The notes beneath the pieces are model-generated. The model searched no databases. It was given only the letters and a program-made list of their open reading frames with translations, and was not told where the DNA came from. From Oidiodendron maius Zn (Eukaryota; Ascomycota; Leotiomycetes; Myxotrichaceae): DNA of 64,000 nt. Every line of letters begins with the position of its first letter. The first letter of the stretch is position 1. Below, in pieces: positions 45,929 through 58,335 of the stretch. A program made the position numbers and the translations under genes. The stretch covers positions 558,001 to 622,000 of the forward strand of contig KN832891.1 of NCBI GenBank assembly GCA_000827325.1, given 5' to 3'.

Positions 45929-47666
45929 ATGGTTGGCATCCCAGGTCGAAGTAGAGGTTGTCTGGCCTGCCGACAGCGCAAGATCAAGGTGCGCCTCATC
46001 ATGCCACCCTGTCGTTTTCATACTCTCTCGCGCCTTCTGAGGAAGAAGAGCTGGGTCTGACTGTCCCTAGTGTGATCAAGCCCTTCCGGCATGTTCGCAG
46101 TGCCGTCGCTCACGACGACGCTACAGATGCACTGGCTCCATAACTGGAGTTTTCATTTCGACCATGACATCAGAGAGCGTAAACCAACCTACAAGTGCAA
46201 AGGAGCTATCGCGAGACTCCCCTTCTCCATCACCTCTTATAAACGCCCAGTTCGAAGCCCAGAGCACCCTTGCCAGGCCAAATGATGCAGGTGGACTCGA
46301 CCGCGAACAAGACATTCTCTCGAACTCTCAGCTACAGACTCTTCAACTTCCGCGCGCCAAAGCCTTTGAGCAGTTATTCATCTCCCATTTTGTTGAGTCT
46401 TTTGGTAATACTCGCGATACCCCGCCTTTCTGGCTAGATAAGCTCCCGGAATTCTTCTTCTCCTCTGCATCAGGACCAGCCCGGGAATCAATCCGTGCAG
46501 CTACAATGTTGTTCTATGGCATCTTGACGTGTAATATTCCTATACAAACAGAGGCGAATCGATTTTACGCCAGAGCCTTGCGCAGTCTGCGTGCCTGGCT
46601 ACAGAATGGGAATGGGACCCCTTCTAACAGTGGCTATAGCACTAACCTCAGCGCCGCCCCGATATCTGATAGTATAATCGTCTGTGCTCCAGTTATGATG
46701 TGTCACTTTGAAATGATGGCTAGCTCTTCTCCAGATGGCTGGATGAACCATATTGAGGCCGCAGCCGGCATGCTAGAGAGACTTGGCCCTGAGAACTGCC
46801 GTCTTGGATTGGAGCATGAGATGTTTCTCACCGTGAGACTCTTTATGGTAAGGCTCTTTTCCGTTCTGCTTTACCCGTATTGCCTATTGGATAAACTACG
46901 CAGATCTCTAACTATTATTCGACAATAGGTGTTCGTATGCATGACGAGAAATAAGGCACATTTGTTTATGTCGGAGCCTTGGATGACGGTTCCTTTCGAG
47001 AAAAGTTCGAAAAATCTACGGGACGAGCTCGTTGACGTTCTCCTTTTACTACCAGGATGCCTGACAGTGAGCGAAGAGTTCTTAAATATAAGAAGGCTGG
47101 GATCAACGATGGTAGAGATAGAGGCCAAATTGCGTGACTCTGTCCTGTCTCTAGTGTTTGCACTTCATCAGTGGTGTCTCAAATACTGTTATACCGAAGA
47201 TGGCTTTGGACGGCTTTACCTTGACGCTGATGTTTGTACAGGGGTGCCTTCTCAGGACCGTACTACTTTGGTTGCTGTATTCGACGCTGCAAATGTAATT
47301 GCCTTCTCACTTTTGCTTCTTGTAACACCAGCAACATATCACCCCAATCACAGTTATCAAGCTCGGCTTCATGCTCAGTCAGCTCTATCCGCAGATGCGT
47401 ATATTGACTCGAACTATATCACTGCGCCTGGTGGTGGATCTTTGTTGATGGCGTTCGCATTGAAGATCGTTAGCGTTTGGGCTCCACTGCAAGAGCAGAG
47501 GGACTATGCCATTAGAAAACTCCAAAATTGGGATCTGAGCAAATCTTCCCATGAGAGCCGTGGGTTCGCGGCGCCAGTCTTCCGAGACGAAGTATGCAAC
47601 GTTTATTATGTTAATGTGGCTAAAGAAATATCACACCGACTAGACGATCCAATTCTCCTGGAATAA
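45929..47666 (+). CDS. Zn2Cys6 transcription factor, candidate cluster regulator
   Basis: Nuclear zinc-cluster regulator in three exons, about 540 residues. Exon 1 reads MVGIPGRSRGCLACRQRKIK. A GTGCGC-started intron of about 83 bases ends at 46069, and exon 2 continues CDQALPACSQCRRSRRRYRC, completing six Cys. The last Cys spacing is two residues longer than usual. The rest is the fungal-specific regulatory region (DUF3468-like): AFEQLFISHFVESFGNTRDTPPFWLDKLPEFF, an internal intron at about 46849-46928, and the C-terminus ending HRLDDPILLE. The position between the ThDP genes and the SDR/methyltransferase makes it the most likely local regulator, but no target site was matched. Confidence 0.84.
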
Positions 47667-47909
47667 TGGGCCTGCGGACGGTTTGTGGTAGGCAAGGATG
47701 GCTGCTGCTGTGATTTAGCTGCGGTTGAGCTTGAATATGAGCCAGATTAATACAATTGGTGGCGTAAGAGAACAGCTTCATGCACTAGATACAGGAATTA
47801 TATCATAGCCCTAATTTCCTTGGCAGTGTAGATATTGCAATCTGAGTGAATAGGCATCTGCTTCGAATTTGTTTATTCATGACCGAAATATTCTATGCTA
47901 ATGAACTAG

Positions 47910-48950
47910 TCAAACAACCATCCTCATTTTAAGTTTGTCCCCCTTGACAATCTCCTCTTGCCTTGCTTCTAACTCATCAACGTCCCAAGTAGCACTCAGA
48001 TATCTGCCACTTAGCCATGACCTCTGGCCTTTAGTAATCCACACAAGAAAACAACCACAGAGCTCTGGAGTATCGATAAGCACTTTCGTTGTCAGTAATA
48101 ATTTAGAACCAGAAAGGTAGTACCCACATGGCCGGAGTGCCTTGCTTCTCTTCGTCATCTCAGTTAGCACGCAGCCGGGGTGTACCGCAATGCAATTCAC
48201 ACCATGCTCTCCATACTCAGCATTCACAAACTCTGTAAATCGGAGGAGAGCAAATTTGGATGTCTGATAAGCGGAGACACTAGCATGAGTCTTATGTGCC
48301 CCGTCCGAGCTCATATTGATAAGGTCAACCTGTTTTTTCTGATTCTTGGCCGTTGCAACAAGCAATGGAAGAAATGCTCGGGTCACCATGTAGGTTCATT
48401 TCATATGTACTGTCCATATTTTCCAATAACGATCCACATCGCTCTCCGCGATAAGAGCAGGTTGAGCACCCACACCTGCGTTGTTGATTAAAACATCGAG
48501 TCTTCCCTCCTCCTCCTTCACCAGATCCGCTGCCAACATAACCTGTGTATCATCGGTGATATCCAGTGTTAGTTTACGGATTTTAACATTTATATTCCTC
48601 GCCTTGACGGCCTCTTCGACTTCATCCAATTCCGAAGTTGTCTTAGAGCAAAGGATAATGCATCCTACCCCACTGTCGGCATAACGTAGAGCAATGGAAC
48701 GACCAATCCCCCGCCCGGAGCCGGTGATCAAAACCACCTTAAAAGGCTGCGATAGATTAGACTTTGTGGGATCTATAGAAGAATAGATGTCGTGACGAAG
48801 AATAGCAGTAAAGTTGTGTCCGATATTCTCCACAAAATCAGCATTCTCAAGAGTGGCTATCTCCTTAGTCTCAGTCATAATAAAGTATAAGGTAGTGAAA
48901 TATGGGTGTGCTGGCAGCTTGGGCTTCAAGGTACTTTGGATGGGAATCAT
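47910..48950 (-). pseudogene. short-chain dehydrogenase/reductase with an in-frame stop
   Basis: NAD(P)-dependent SDR. The cofactor motif is LITGSGRGIGRSIALRYA, followed by DITDD and LINNAGVGAQPALI, then the catalytic SAYQTSKFALLRFTEF (YxxxK) with the Ser in NMSSDGAHK, and the C-terminal half VHPGCVLTEM. All catalytic parts are present. Near 48393, however, the frame reads VHMK-stop-TYMVTRAFLPLL, where a TGA sits in the same frame with no GT-AG intron to remove it. A Gly codon (GGA) is usual at this place in relatives. Either the gene is recently dead, the base is an error, or it is read through. The 5' end at MTETKEIATL (48878) is a better start than 48950. Confidence 0.75.
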
Positions 48951-50007
48951 CTACTCTTTAACTACACTATAACTGGGAAATTTAAACGTTGTGTTCTGTA
49001 ATCATTACCTAGAGATCCACCATTACCTTATGGCCATCCTTGGCCTAGCATTTATTCCCATTAGTCTCATATAGCGGAGTGGCTCCGGTTACTCCAGTAA
49101 GTTGTAAGCAGCCCATTTCTATGTGGTCATATTTTACCGTGTTCTCTTGCCGAGAGCGGGATCAAAACGGGTAAATAATCAAGCCCCGAAAGGCTTCGCT
49201 TTGTTAGCTCTTTGTATTGCTTGTCAACAGCTAATTTCTGGTCTCTTTCCCAGCACTTGGTCGGCTCGCATTCGCTCCCTAGTTGGTAGAAGTAAAATTG
49301 TCGGGCAAGAAATCGTCTAGACAAAATTTGTTAGCAATTCACATACAAACTCCATTAGAGGGCCGGCCTGAAGATATGATGTAACAATGATATATTAGCA
49401 AAAATCAAAAGGATAATTGGATCAGAAGGATGCAAGCATGATGAGGTGATGGAGAAACCCCCAAATCGCAGCTGTGCCATTTCCCATTAGAGACCACCAC
49501 GACACATCTATAACTGAAGAAATATCCCTACATTAAAGAGGTTAATTTCAGCTCCATCACTACTCTATTTATTTCTATACTTTGAAACGAAGCGATAGGG
49601 ACAACTACCAGGCCGGCGAGAGCAGGGGGGGAAGAGCACCAAGAAGCCGGCACAGAAGACTACTGCAGCGACTATACTCAATACGGGGTTCGCCAGGTTG
49701 TTTAAAAATATTGATATCTCTGCAGATACCGCGCAATAAGTTGTGGCGCAAAAGTTCATGCAATTCAGCTGGACAAATGCTTCATTAATTGAAGGATATG
49801 GCCTCTAATCTAGGGGTTATATATACAAGAGATCAGGCTTCAATGCTTAACTTATTCTTCGGCACCGATGACATAAGCAAAGCCTTGACAAAGTTTGTTG
49901 TCTCCTCGCGTCTCTTCGCGGCGCGTTGTTGACTTGTTTATAAAAGGCAATTCGAAGTCTCATATTAACCACATGTCTTTGCCAATTATCCAACATCAGC
50001 ACGCGAC
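48951..50007. other. intergenic region
   Basis: Divergent interval between the SDR and the methyltransferase. No gene was recognised. Frames of about 65 codons here have no family marks. Confidence 0.4.
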
Positions 50008-51028
50008 ATGGATGAGGAAGTCGGGCCAATATCAGGAGTGTCACGTCCAGAATGGACTTCTGAAGACCAGTTCTACATTTCAGACAAGGCTAAAGACCTC
50101 CTTGTAAACTACAGTGGTATTCTTGACACTAATATCCGCAGCTACTCCGTTGCCGTTGTACGTCTCCCAGTCACCGACCTATCATAATCCAACAACTTGT
50201 TCTATATACTGATTGGCAGATTAGAGAGACAAGGCTTGGAAAATATTTCCATGTACGCCAACTCTAGTTAGGATACAGAGAGAGAAAGATACACTAACAT
50301 ATTGCGGCTTAGATCGATGCATAGGAACATTCCGATTCCTAGACTTCTCCTTGATAAGGAACCCGGCGTATGGCGAAATTCTCACTCGCATCAAACGGGG
50401 CCAGAAGTTCCTCGACATCGGTTGCTGCCTTGGCTCGGACATACGTGCTCTCCTCTATGACGGAGCTCCGGCATGCAACGTCTTCGGCCTCGATATCGAA
50501 GCCGAATTCATCAATCTTGGCTACGACCTTTTCGTCGACGAGGAAAAACTGGCGCGGCATCATTTCCGAATCACAAGTATATTTGACCAAACTATTACCT
50601 GTCCCGATGGTACATTAGGCGATTTGGCCGGCAACATCGACATTGCACATTGCGGAGCTTTCCTTCATCTATTTGAGTGGGACGGCCAGGTCCGTGCAAT
50701 CGAGAAGATCATTTCAGAAATTCTAGTCCAAAATCCTGGGTGCCTTCTTCTGGGACGTCAGAAAGGCTGTAAAGTCCCAGGCACATATAATCATTCATTC
50801 CGTGAACAGAAGAGCTACGGACACAATGAGACCTCATTTAAAGCGATGTGGAAGGAAATTGGAGACCGCACGGGAACGGATTGGAAGGTAGATTTCACAT
50901 TCGAAGGAGACCTGATCGATGGAAGCGGAGAATCGAGTAGGTTGGTCATCTTGAAAAGTGGAAGTAACACAGAGGGGGATCGCCAGGTGGTGCAGAATTT
51001 TAGTTTCAAAGCCGAGAGGGTCAAATGA
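50008..51028 (+). CDS. SAM-dependent methyltransferase (UMTA/AusD-like)
   Basis: Class I methyltransferase of the fungal family that includes meroterpenoid enzymes such as AusD and Trt5; about 290 residues in three exons. Exon 1: MDEEVGPISGVSRPEWTSED and on to KAKDLLVNYSGI, the family start. The second exon splices as VRDKAWKIFPY, and the third as RCIGTFRFLDFSLIRNPAY, which fits the family block better than any other phase. SAM binding: GQKFLDIGCCLGSDIRAL and VFGLDIEAEFINLGYDLF. Later IDIAHCGAFLHLFEWDGQV and NPGCLLLGRQKG are conserved. The family methylates hydroxyl or carboxyl groups of natural products. This is the clearest specialised-metabolism gene here, yet no core synthase lies in the window. 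Confidence 0.85.
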
Positions 51029-51826
51029 TTTTCTACAGTCAAGAAAGACATTCGCCCTATCTCATTCAGATCATCTAGCATGGCCTGAATCTAACCCAAT
51101 AGCCTGAATCTACACTAAGAATATACTAAGAATGAAGTCCTTGTCTAGTGTAAACGCAAAGACCCACCGACACAGCGCCAGTTCCTAGCTACATTCGCTG
51201 AGCTGTATACCCGGCATGTATTCTGTACATCAGCAGCATCTATATATCCCACGAAAAAGCAATGCCGTGCCTTACTGTATACAATTGACCCACCAACTAA
51301 GTTTTTCCGGATCTCCATCGTGACCAATGCTATGCTATAGACGGCTGTCGGCCGATACTTGCTCGAATCCAATGGGAGCGATGTGCGGCGGTTCGCTGCG
51401 CCCCGTTGCTTTCCGCATCTTTCCTTCGGAATCCGGGGATGAGCAGGATCTTGGTTGGCTGTCGGCCAATCATTTCATTCCCTTGGCGGCAACCGAGGGT
51501 TAGTGAAAATTTATTGCAGTAGAGAAATTGGGGGGGATTGATACTAAAAATACTACTACATATAGTGCGGCGGAAATAACCTAGAGCGCTCTGGCCCCTT
51601 TACGTGTAGAATATAAGTGGATGCGGAGTCCCGGCTTGTGAAATCGGCTGTTTGTCGCTGACACCAACGAGTAAACTGCCCCGAAGACAAGCATGGAAAC
51701 CCCATCTTCTGTGATCCTTACTGCTGAAGAGCGACGTCGGCAGGCTCTCACGGGACATGTGTAAAGTAAAATCCTATGATTAAATAAACCTATACAATTA
51801 ATATAGCACTAAGCATGCTTCAAGGT
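51029..51826. other. convergent intergenic region
   Basis: Between the methyltransferase and the SAT4-like gene. No gene was recognised. A short + strand ATG frame near 51693 (METPSSVILTAEERRRQALTGH) is followed at once by a stop and is not supported. Confidence 0.4.
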
Positions 51827-53270
51827 TCAGGCGTTTTCCCATCTTCTGTCGTCCATGCACAAACTGTTATCTGACGTTCCGTAATTATGCATTCTTATTA
51901 TCTCCAACACCTGTGACTCCTGACTGCCTCTTATATTGGAATGAATTTCATCGGTGTTCGAATTTTGCATCGAGCTTGCATTATTCGAGCTCGAATCCGT
52001 CCGATTTAAATGACTTCGACTCACGAAAGCTAGCCCAGAAGCTTCGGAGGATACATCTTGCGAGTTAGCATTATTTTGTACGTACGTGGCTCGACTTCTG
52101 CCGCTCCTACTTAATGGATAACTTGCGGTCCAAGCGGGAGAATTAGAAACGATAGAGCGATATAGTGGACGCAGCATGCTTGCTGAAGCTGCAAATATAC
52201 CAAGGCCCGTTTCTACAGTGCTCCAGATATGGATATCCCTACCAAATCTGTTAGAAAGAAAGTCGGTCTGATAATGTTGAATCTGGCCTTGCTTACACTG
52301 CCTCGTACATTGCATCTTCTTGTAGCAACACCAAATATGGGATGCGCAGCAGAGTGGCTACTCCAGCGCTGTGTCAAGTTAGTAAACGGGGGCGACGATA
52401 AGGCATTATGACTACCAACAGTAGACCCAAAGCGAGAAGAGCTGCTAGAGACACCTTTGTGCGGCGACCCATTTGGAGATTCCAGAACATGACAATAGGC
52501 ACCAATCCAAGAACACAATCTATAATAAAGGAGACAACAGATTGGGCGATCGTTACATCCCGTACAGGATAGACTATGCAACTGCCATGGCCCCCAGCAA
52601 AACCTAGATTAATAGACAAGTTAGCCATTCACTAAGCATACCTTGAAAGAAAGGAGGGTAAATATTCCGAGCTGGGAAATAATATCATGGAAACTCTGAG
52701 AAGGACATACGACTCCAGAAAAAGTCGACAGGAGAGCATTCAAACAATATAAAGAAGAAATAGAAGATGGAGTAGGTGACGGTTATAGTCATCGACGTAT
52801 AGATGATAGTATCGTAAACTCGTTGAACAGACACCCTGGTTAGAAATATCGCCACTGCAAGACGGACGAAGGTAGCTGAAAGTACATATAACAGTCTAAA
52901 TTAGCACAAGTCAGCGATAGAATCAGGTTGGTGAAGCGACGCTCTAAAGATGCTCACTCGGACAAAAATGCAAGATAAGCTATTTTGGGTCGATTAGCCG
53001 GTAGAATATTGTTGACATATTTCCCCATCCCGTAACTTATCGCCAGTGCGCCACAGATACAATTGCTCGTAAAGAATACCTGCCTCCACTAAGGTTAGCA
53101 AGAAAAGGACGGGCTGTAGTATAACGCACAATAGAAATCGCCACTAGTACATCATCCCATCCGAACGACTTGGTAATACACCTTCTGACATAGATACGAA
53201 GAGGAAAGAACACCCATGAAATTCCGAGCATGATCCCGATCACGACAGCTGGAATGGTGAGAATTGACAC
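51827..53270 (-). CDS. SAT4/PTH11-like integral membrane protein (rhodopsin-like domain)
   Basis: Seven-helix membrane protein of the fungal SAT4 (rhodopsin_fungal) family. Exon 1: MSILTIPAVVIGIMLGISWV, then LRIYVRRCITKSFGWDDVLVAISI, the diagnostic RxYVR...GWDD. The following exons splice to VFFTSNCICGALAISYGMGKYV and NNILPANRPKIAYLAF, then LLYVLSATFVRLAVAIFLTRV, the CIVYPVRDVTIAQSVVSFIIDCVLGLVPIVM block, LLALGLLAGVATLLRIPYLVLL, TDFLSNRFGRDIHIWSTVETG, and a long polar C-terminal tail. Introns are short and every splice restores the frame. One is near 53110-53130, others at 52890-52960, 52570-52650, 52380-52425 and 52270-52300. The role is unknown; relatives are often cluster-linked. Confidence 0.78.
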
Positions 53271-54761
53271 CGTGATACACCGACTCTCCGAGATAGCTCA
53301 CCATATTCAGTGCGCCTGTCGTCCGACGCCATCTTATGCCGAAGCAGCGGGGCTCTATATTGTTGTTACAAGAGAAGTGACATTTCACGGTATGTAGGGC
53401 TTCATATGCATGGCTGAGGAATGAGTTTGCCCGATATTTGTACCTCCTCCTGCGGGAACGAGCGGAAGGGGAACCTCAGCACCGGATTTGGTCCTGGGAG
53501 CCGAGCCGACAACCTGAAATGGAGAAACACTGGGATGGTGTCCTAGGCACTGTGCAAGTCTGGCCGATGTGACCGCCCGGCCGCCCCCTAGGCCTCGCAA
53601 GGGTGGGGCTCCATGCCTATATGAGGTAGTAGCTGCGTGCTCCTTTTCCCCATACTCAAATTGCTCTTAATGATGATGATCAAGGATGATTGAAAGGCAC
53701 CAAGAGCCGCCCCTGCGTGCCGTCCGTTATGCGCTGCCGCGTTGTGATTGGTGGCGGGCGCGGCTTGTGGGAATTGTTTCGTAAAGGCACCAAGATCTCG
53801 ATTTCGAGACTTTGAAGGGAAGATGACAGCAATCAGCCACGAGTTCTCATAAGCATCACAACACTCGGTCCCCTCGTCTAGGCACCCAGCCGTGGAACGG
53901 GACATCGGTAAGTGGACTCGGCAGTCCGTAGGCCAGATTTGTCTAGAGAGCAGGTACGAATATCTTGGAGGCACTCCCACAGCAAAGATCGTGCCGCAAT
54001 CCAGCTGGCTTGCAATTCCGCGGTGTAAACCTATATAGGTAATTTATGAAGAAAGAACAGACATTTAGAGTCAGGCCATAACTCGTCAGTGACCCTAACT
54101 CGCACAATCATAAATCCAGAATTGGGGTGTCGTTGATGTACTCCCCTCTAAAGAATGATCATCACTTCTAAATCGTGCCGCAAGCTGGTCCAATGGAAAA
54201 GTTAAATCTATTGCCAGGTGCTTTGCTGGGACCAACACTTACATTCGGTGCAGCAAATACTGTAATTTATACATCTAGCTTAGTTAGCTATTTCCGCAGC
54301 ACATCAGAGAAGCTTATTTGTTGATGGTACGTACCAAATCAATACTGAAATGGCTAGAGAACTGGGAAAAGGAGAGTTGGAAAAATGAAGAACTATTTCT
54401 GAATTGGTATCACCATTGCACCTGCCTCTAACCATTGCACATATGGGAAGAAGGGACTGCCGAAGGCTCTACTTTCCCACCTACAAGAAAGAGGCAGGTG
54501 CCTTGGGCCTTCTCACAACGCCGAATTGCAGCACAAGACGCTCACTAACATATATTGTCCATAGTATTAAGTCACCTCCAACTATCGAGCTTCTTGAATC
54601 ATGGAGAGTCAATATTCAAATAGTGCATCATCACGAGCCTACCTAACAGCTCTCGGTAGTTCGATATCAACTAGCCATGGGCTTTGTGTTAGAAGCCCCC
54701 AACTGCCTTCGATTGAGGCATTGACGAACAGGGTCTGCTCGTTGTTGATAGGATACTCGTT
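53271..54761. other. intergenic region
   Basis: A 1.5-kb stretch without a recognised gene. The longest frame, 130 codons on the minus strand at 53588-53980, lacks family features. Confidence 0.4.
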
Positions 54762-55614
54762 TCATGTGCAGTGGCTAGTCTGGCAGCATCTGGCCAACTT
54801 ATAATGTTCCAACCTTTTCAATTTCTGTGCTGCTGCTTCTTCTGTGTCGTATTTCGATGGCTCGAGGCTTGCGAGTGTTTCTATTACATGTGAATTGTTG
54901 TTATCGATAGCGGTGAAATGTGTAGGTCGTTCACCATATGTATCTTGCCAGGTCACTAACTTGACCCCCCACCCTTCGTGGATGTGCCCGAAGCAGTGTA
55001 GTTGTGGCCTGGCATGTGCAACAGCTGCGAATAAATGTGCGCACCCGGCTCTTTCTCGACCGTAAGTATAATCCGGAATGCCCTTTGGTGGCCCATTAGT
55101 CATAACGATGTCGGCCCCTTTCTCAATAGAGAAGTTATGGACTCGCTCAGAGGGGTATTGAAACCCCCAAGCTCCTAACGCCGGGGTGTAGGGACTTGCA
55201 TAAACGGTCAGCCGCGCCCCATTTTGAAGGGTGAAGTGGTGAGTGCCTTCGTCCAGCAATATGATACCTACCTCCTTGGCGTCTTCGAATATCTTCTTTG
55301 CCTCTCCTATCGTGCCATACTCCTTCGCAACAAGCTCGAGATCAGGAGGCGGCACTGCTTCCACGACTTTCTTCTCGAATGCAACATCGTCTAGTGTGAA
55401 ATCGTGGTTCCTGCGATGGCAAGCTTTAATGGGGCGTCAATGTCTTTGAGGACCTTGATTGTGTTCGGAACTCATTCAACTTGGAGCCGTCAGTGAGATC
55501 GCCACAATGGATGGTGACATCGGTAGGTTGAAACGGTATATTTGCAAGGTTGAGGTCCATGCCATGTGTGTCTAAGATGATGAGGAGACGGGTTTTGACA
55601 GTAGCCTTATCCAT
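54762..55614 (-). pseudogene. metallophosphoesterase (calcineurin-like) with two one-base losses
   Basis: Calcineurin-like phosphoesterase. Motifs in order: LIILDTHGMDL (Asp-x-His), VTIHCGDLTDGS (GD), AGNHD-like block, TNGPPKGIPDY (usually THGPPKG) and CFGHIHEGWG (GHxH). The reading frame changes twice in a short stretch: at EFRNTIKVLKDI near 55468 and at AGNHDF near 55416, one A is missing each time from what would be an AAA run. Both losses fall in conserved blocks, with the protein sequence continuing cleanly after them. This is either a recently dead gene or a homopolymer sequencing error. The His-to-Asn change in THGPPKG argues slightly for decay. Confidence 0.78.
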
Positions 55615-55948
55615 ATTGAATGGTGTGTTGTCGATCCTTCAGATATCCTATGTTGTTTTAAGGACGGCGAAGTGTTGTGCTAAGGATGAAGAAGATGACA
55701 GTCGTGACGTGCTGGGAGCAAAATATTATATGCGAGCATGAACGCCCGAGACGAGACTAACCCGACCTGAACCGACCCGTCATCGATTGAATCATCGACT
55801 CGTTTAAGGTTCCGATATGTACGGTAGACTTGAGGTTTATTAAGAGTACATTTTTATTTATTTGGTTAGTGTAGCATTAGCTAGTACTTAACTTTCTCGT
55901 CATTGTAGTGGAAGTTTACTATTAACTCACGGTGAAGATAAATATGAC
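55615..55948. other. intergenic region
   Basis: Upstream of the metallophosphoesterase and up to the Fot1-type element; nothing recognised. Confidence 0.4.
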
Positions 55949-55950
55949 TA

Positions 55951-57811
55951 ACGTGTATATATAGTAAGCGATCCAGATAAGTTAGCGATCCACTTTCTAG
56001 AACACCCTTTATAAAATTAATTATTACTTAACTATAATACTATATAATTAAATATATTAATATAAATTGTCTTCTTTAGAGGTCTCTAATACCCTTTTAT
56101 AAGTGCAAGTATTATATCTAGTCTTGCTGCAATTACTATAGTGCTGAGTATATAGTTAAGTACTATCCCTACTACCACTACTACTGCCTATTTCCTTATT
56201 TCCCTGGCTACCCCCTTCCTCTAGAGCTATTAAGGCCTTAGCGTCTTTAACTGATAGTAACCCTCCTTTCTGTAGCCTAGTCTTTTTAGTCTTATAGTGC
56301 TTGCTTAGTCGGTCATTTGTCTCTTTAAGCTTATAGATATACGACTGTAATAAGGCTACCTTATATATAATTGCTACTGATCCCTTTATAAACTGGTTGA
56401 TAGTATTAATTATATATAATAAAGAGCTGCCTTAGTAGCTACTAATGCGATTTTTAATAAATATTGATTACTAGAAGGCTTAGGTTGTATTTCTGGGGGT
56501 TTGAGGGTACCAGGTATAGGCTATATTTGGACAAGAATTAGATAGACTAGGCATTGCAGTACAGGGAGGCAGGGCCTCTAGGACTCGCTAAGGGTTAAAT
56601 AGGCTAAGTCTAGCCCCTTTAAAACCCCTTTAGATATTAGAAGCAGTTATTGAGTCCTTAAAAGCTATCTAGAAAGCAAGGAAGAAATCCTCCTTTATAA
56701 TATAGGTCTGGCTGCTATATATATAACCCTTAATCTGCTTGCTATAAGCCTTTTTTAATAGGCTAAAACACCCTATATCTAATAGCTAGAGTATATAGGA
56801 AGAGTATATAGGTATATAGAGGGTAATAATATTATAGTCCTTATAGTAGAGCTTAAATTCAGCTAAATAGTAGGATTTATAGCCATTAAGGATTAAAAGT
56901 TGATATCTATCTATTTTTCAACCCTCTATATAGGTATTAAAGTACTTAATCTAATCTAGACTATTCTTATTTATAGTCTAGCTATTATTGTTTACTACAA
57001 TCCTCTAACCCTTTAATAGTTTAAATTCCTGATACTAGAAATCAAGGATATAAGCACCCTTTATAATTGTAAATAGAGGTATTAACCAGCTATCTATATA
57101 GACAGCCTGTATTACTATAATCTATTCACGATTGCTAGGCTGCTTTGCCTTTACCCTACTAGCCCTATCTAAACTTGTAACGACTATTACAGTAGAGATA
57201 ACGCTTATTATAAACCTAGTCTTATTAAAGTTATAAATATCCAAGGCTCTAATCCTATACTTTATAATTATATTCTCTATAAGCTTAAACCAAGCTCTAA
57301 TTATAGTCGAATCTTTATATTTAGCTCTTTAATAATTATACTTTTAATTAAAATGTATAGTAAGTTATAGTTGTTATTTTATAAAGTTTGAAGTCTAGTA
57401 TAATCTGATATATCCTATATTTCGCTTAGTAAGGAGAAGATTAGCTATATCTTCTATACTATAAAGCCTAGGAGGAAACCCTTTAGAATTAAGGTTAAGA
57501 ATATATTGAACAATTACTTCCTCCTTAGAATTAGTCAATTTTCGAGTAGGGGGCTGCCAATCGTGTTTAGACTGCTGACTAGTATATCGCTTGCCAAGGG
57601 TTATATATAAGATATTATATAGTTTGGCTATACTTTAGAGGATAAGATTAGGGTTATTTTGGAGAGCTTGAAGGGTAAGGATAATTTTGCTTTTATTAGA
57701 ATATAAATCCATGTTATAATGTGGTCAATATATGGTATTGAATGTAAAGGAGGGTAAAAATCCAGAAAGTGGATCGCTAACTTGTCTGGATCGCTTACTA
57801 TACATACACGT
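55951..57811 (-). mobile_element. Fot1/pogo-type DNA transposon, complete ends, dead transposase
   Basis: A 1,861-bp element with terminal inverted repeats of about 52 bp. The left end begins ACGTGTATATATAGTAAGCG and the right end is its reverse complement with about three mismatches. A TA dinucleotide flanks each end (55949-55950 and 57812-57813), the pogo-family target duplication. Each end contains AGCGATCC twice. The minus strand starts a transposase at 57712 (MDLYSNKSKIILTLQALQNN) and shows the CENP-B-like block KLTNSKEEVIVQYILNLNSKGFPPRL. Many TAA/TAG stops interrupt the frame, most at codons that C-to-T or G-to-A change would explain, and the inside is strongly AT-rich, as after repeat-induced point mutation. 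Confidence 0.8.
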
Positions 57812-58335
57812 TAACACAACAAAAAGAGAACTTGCTAAATTGCCCAGAAAGCGACCGCCCAATGGATCAGTATCTTCCGCCATGACAACTGCCAGCTGTT
57901 AGAGAGACTCCGTTAGAAGGAAAAGGCTATAAGAGAGTAGTATAAATATGTATTGTTGCTACATAAGTCGTAAATGCAAGTAGAAAGGGGATTTCCGTAC
58001 TCATCACATGGTAGCGATTCAGGTCAACCTCGGGCGAAATTATAGTAAAGAGACTAAGTTAGGTATAACATAGGTGCATAGCGAACCGGCCAACATAGCG
58101 AACCGGCCACTTTTCGCGAAATTACTCCCTTCCTTTTATAAAAATCTTTTTTAAATCAACTACAACATGTCTCAAAAAATCAATGAAGCTCAATTAAACC
58201 TTGCTATTTAAGCTTATAAAAAACACCCAAATCAATCAGTTCGTGTATTAGCTAAGATCTACTAAGTAGATTATTACAGACTAGGCAAGAGACTATATAG
58301 TGTACTCCCTAGACATGATATCTTATTGATCAGGT

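Noticed and set aside
53588-53980. 130-codon minus-strand frame
   Set aside because: No family signature, no supporting splice structure, and composition like non-coding DNA.
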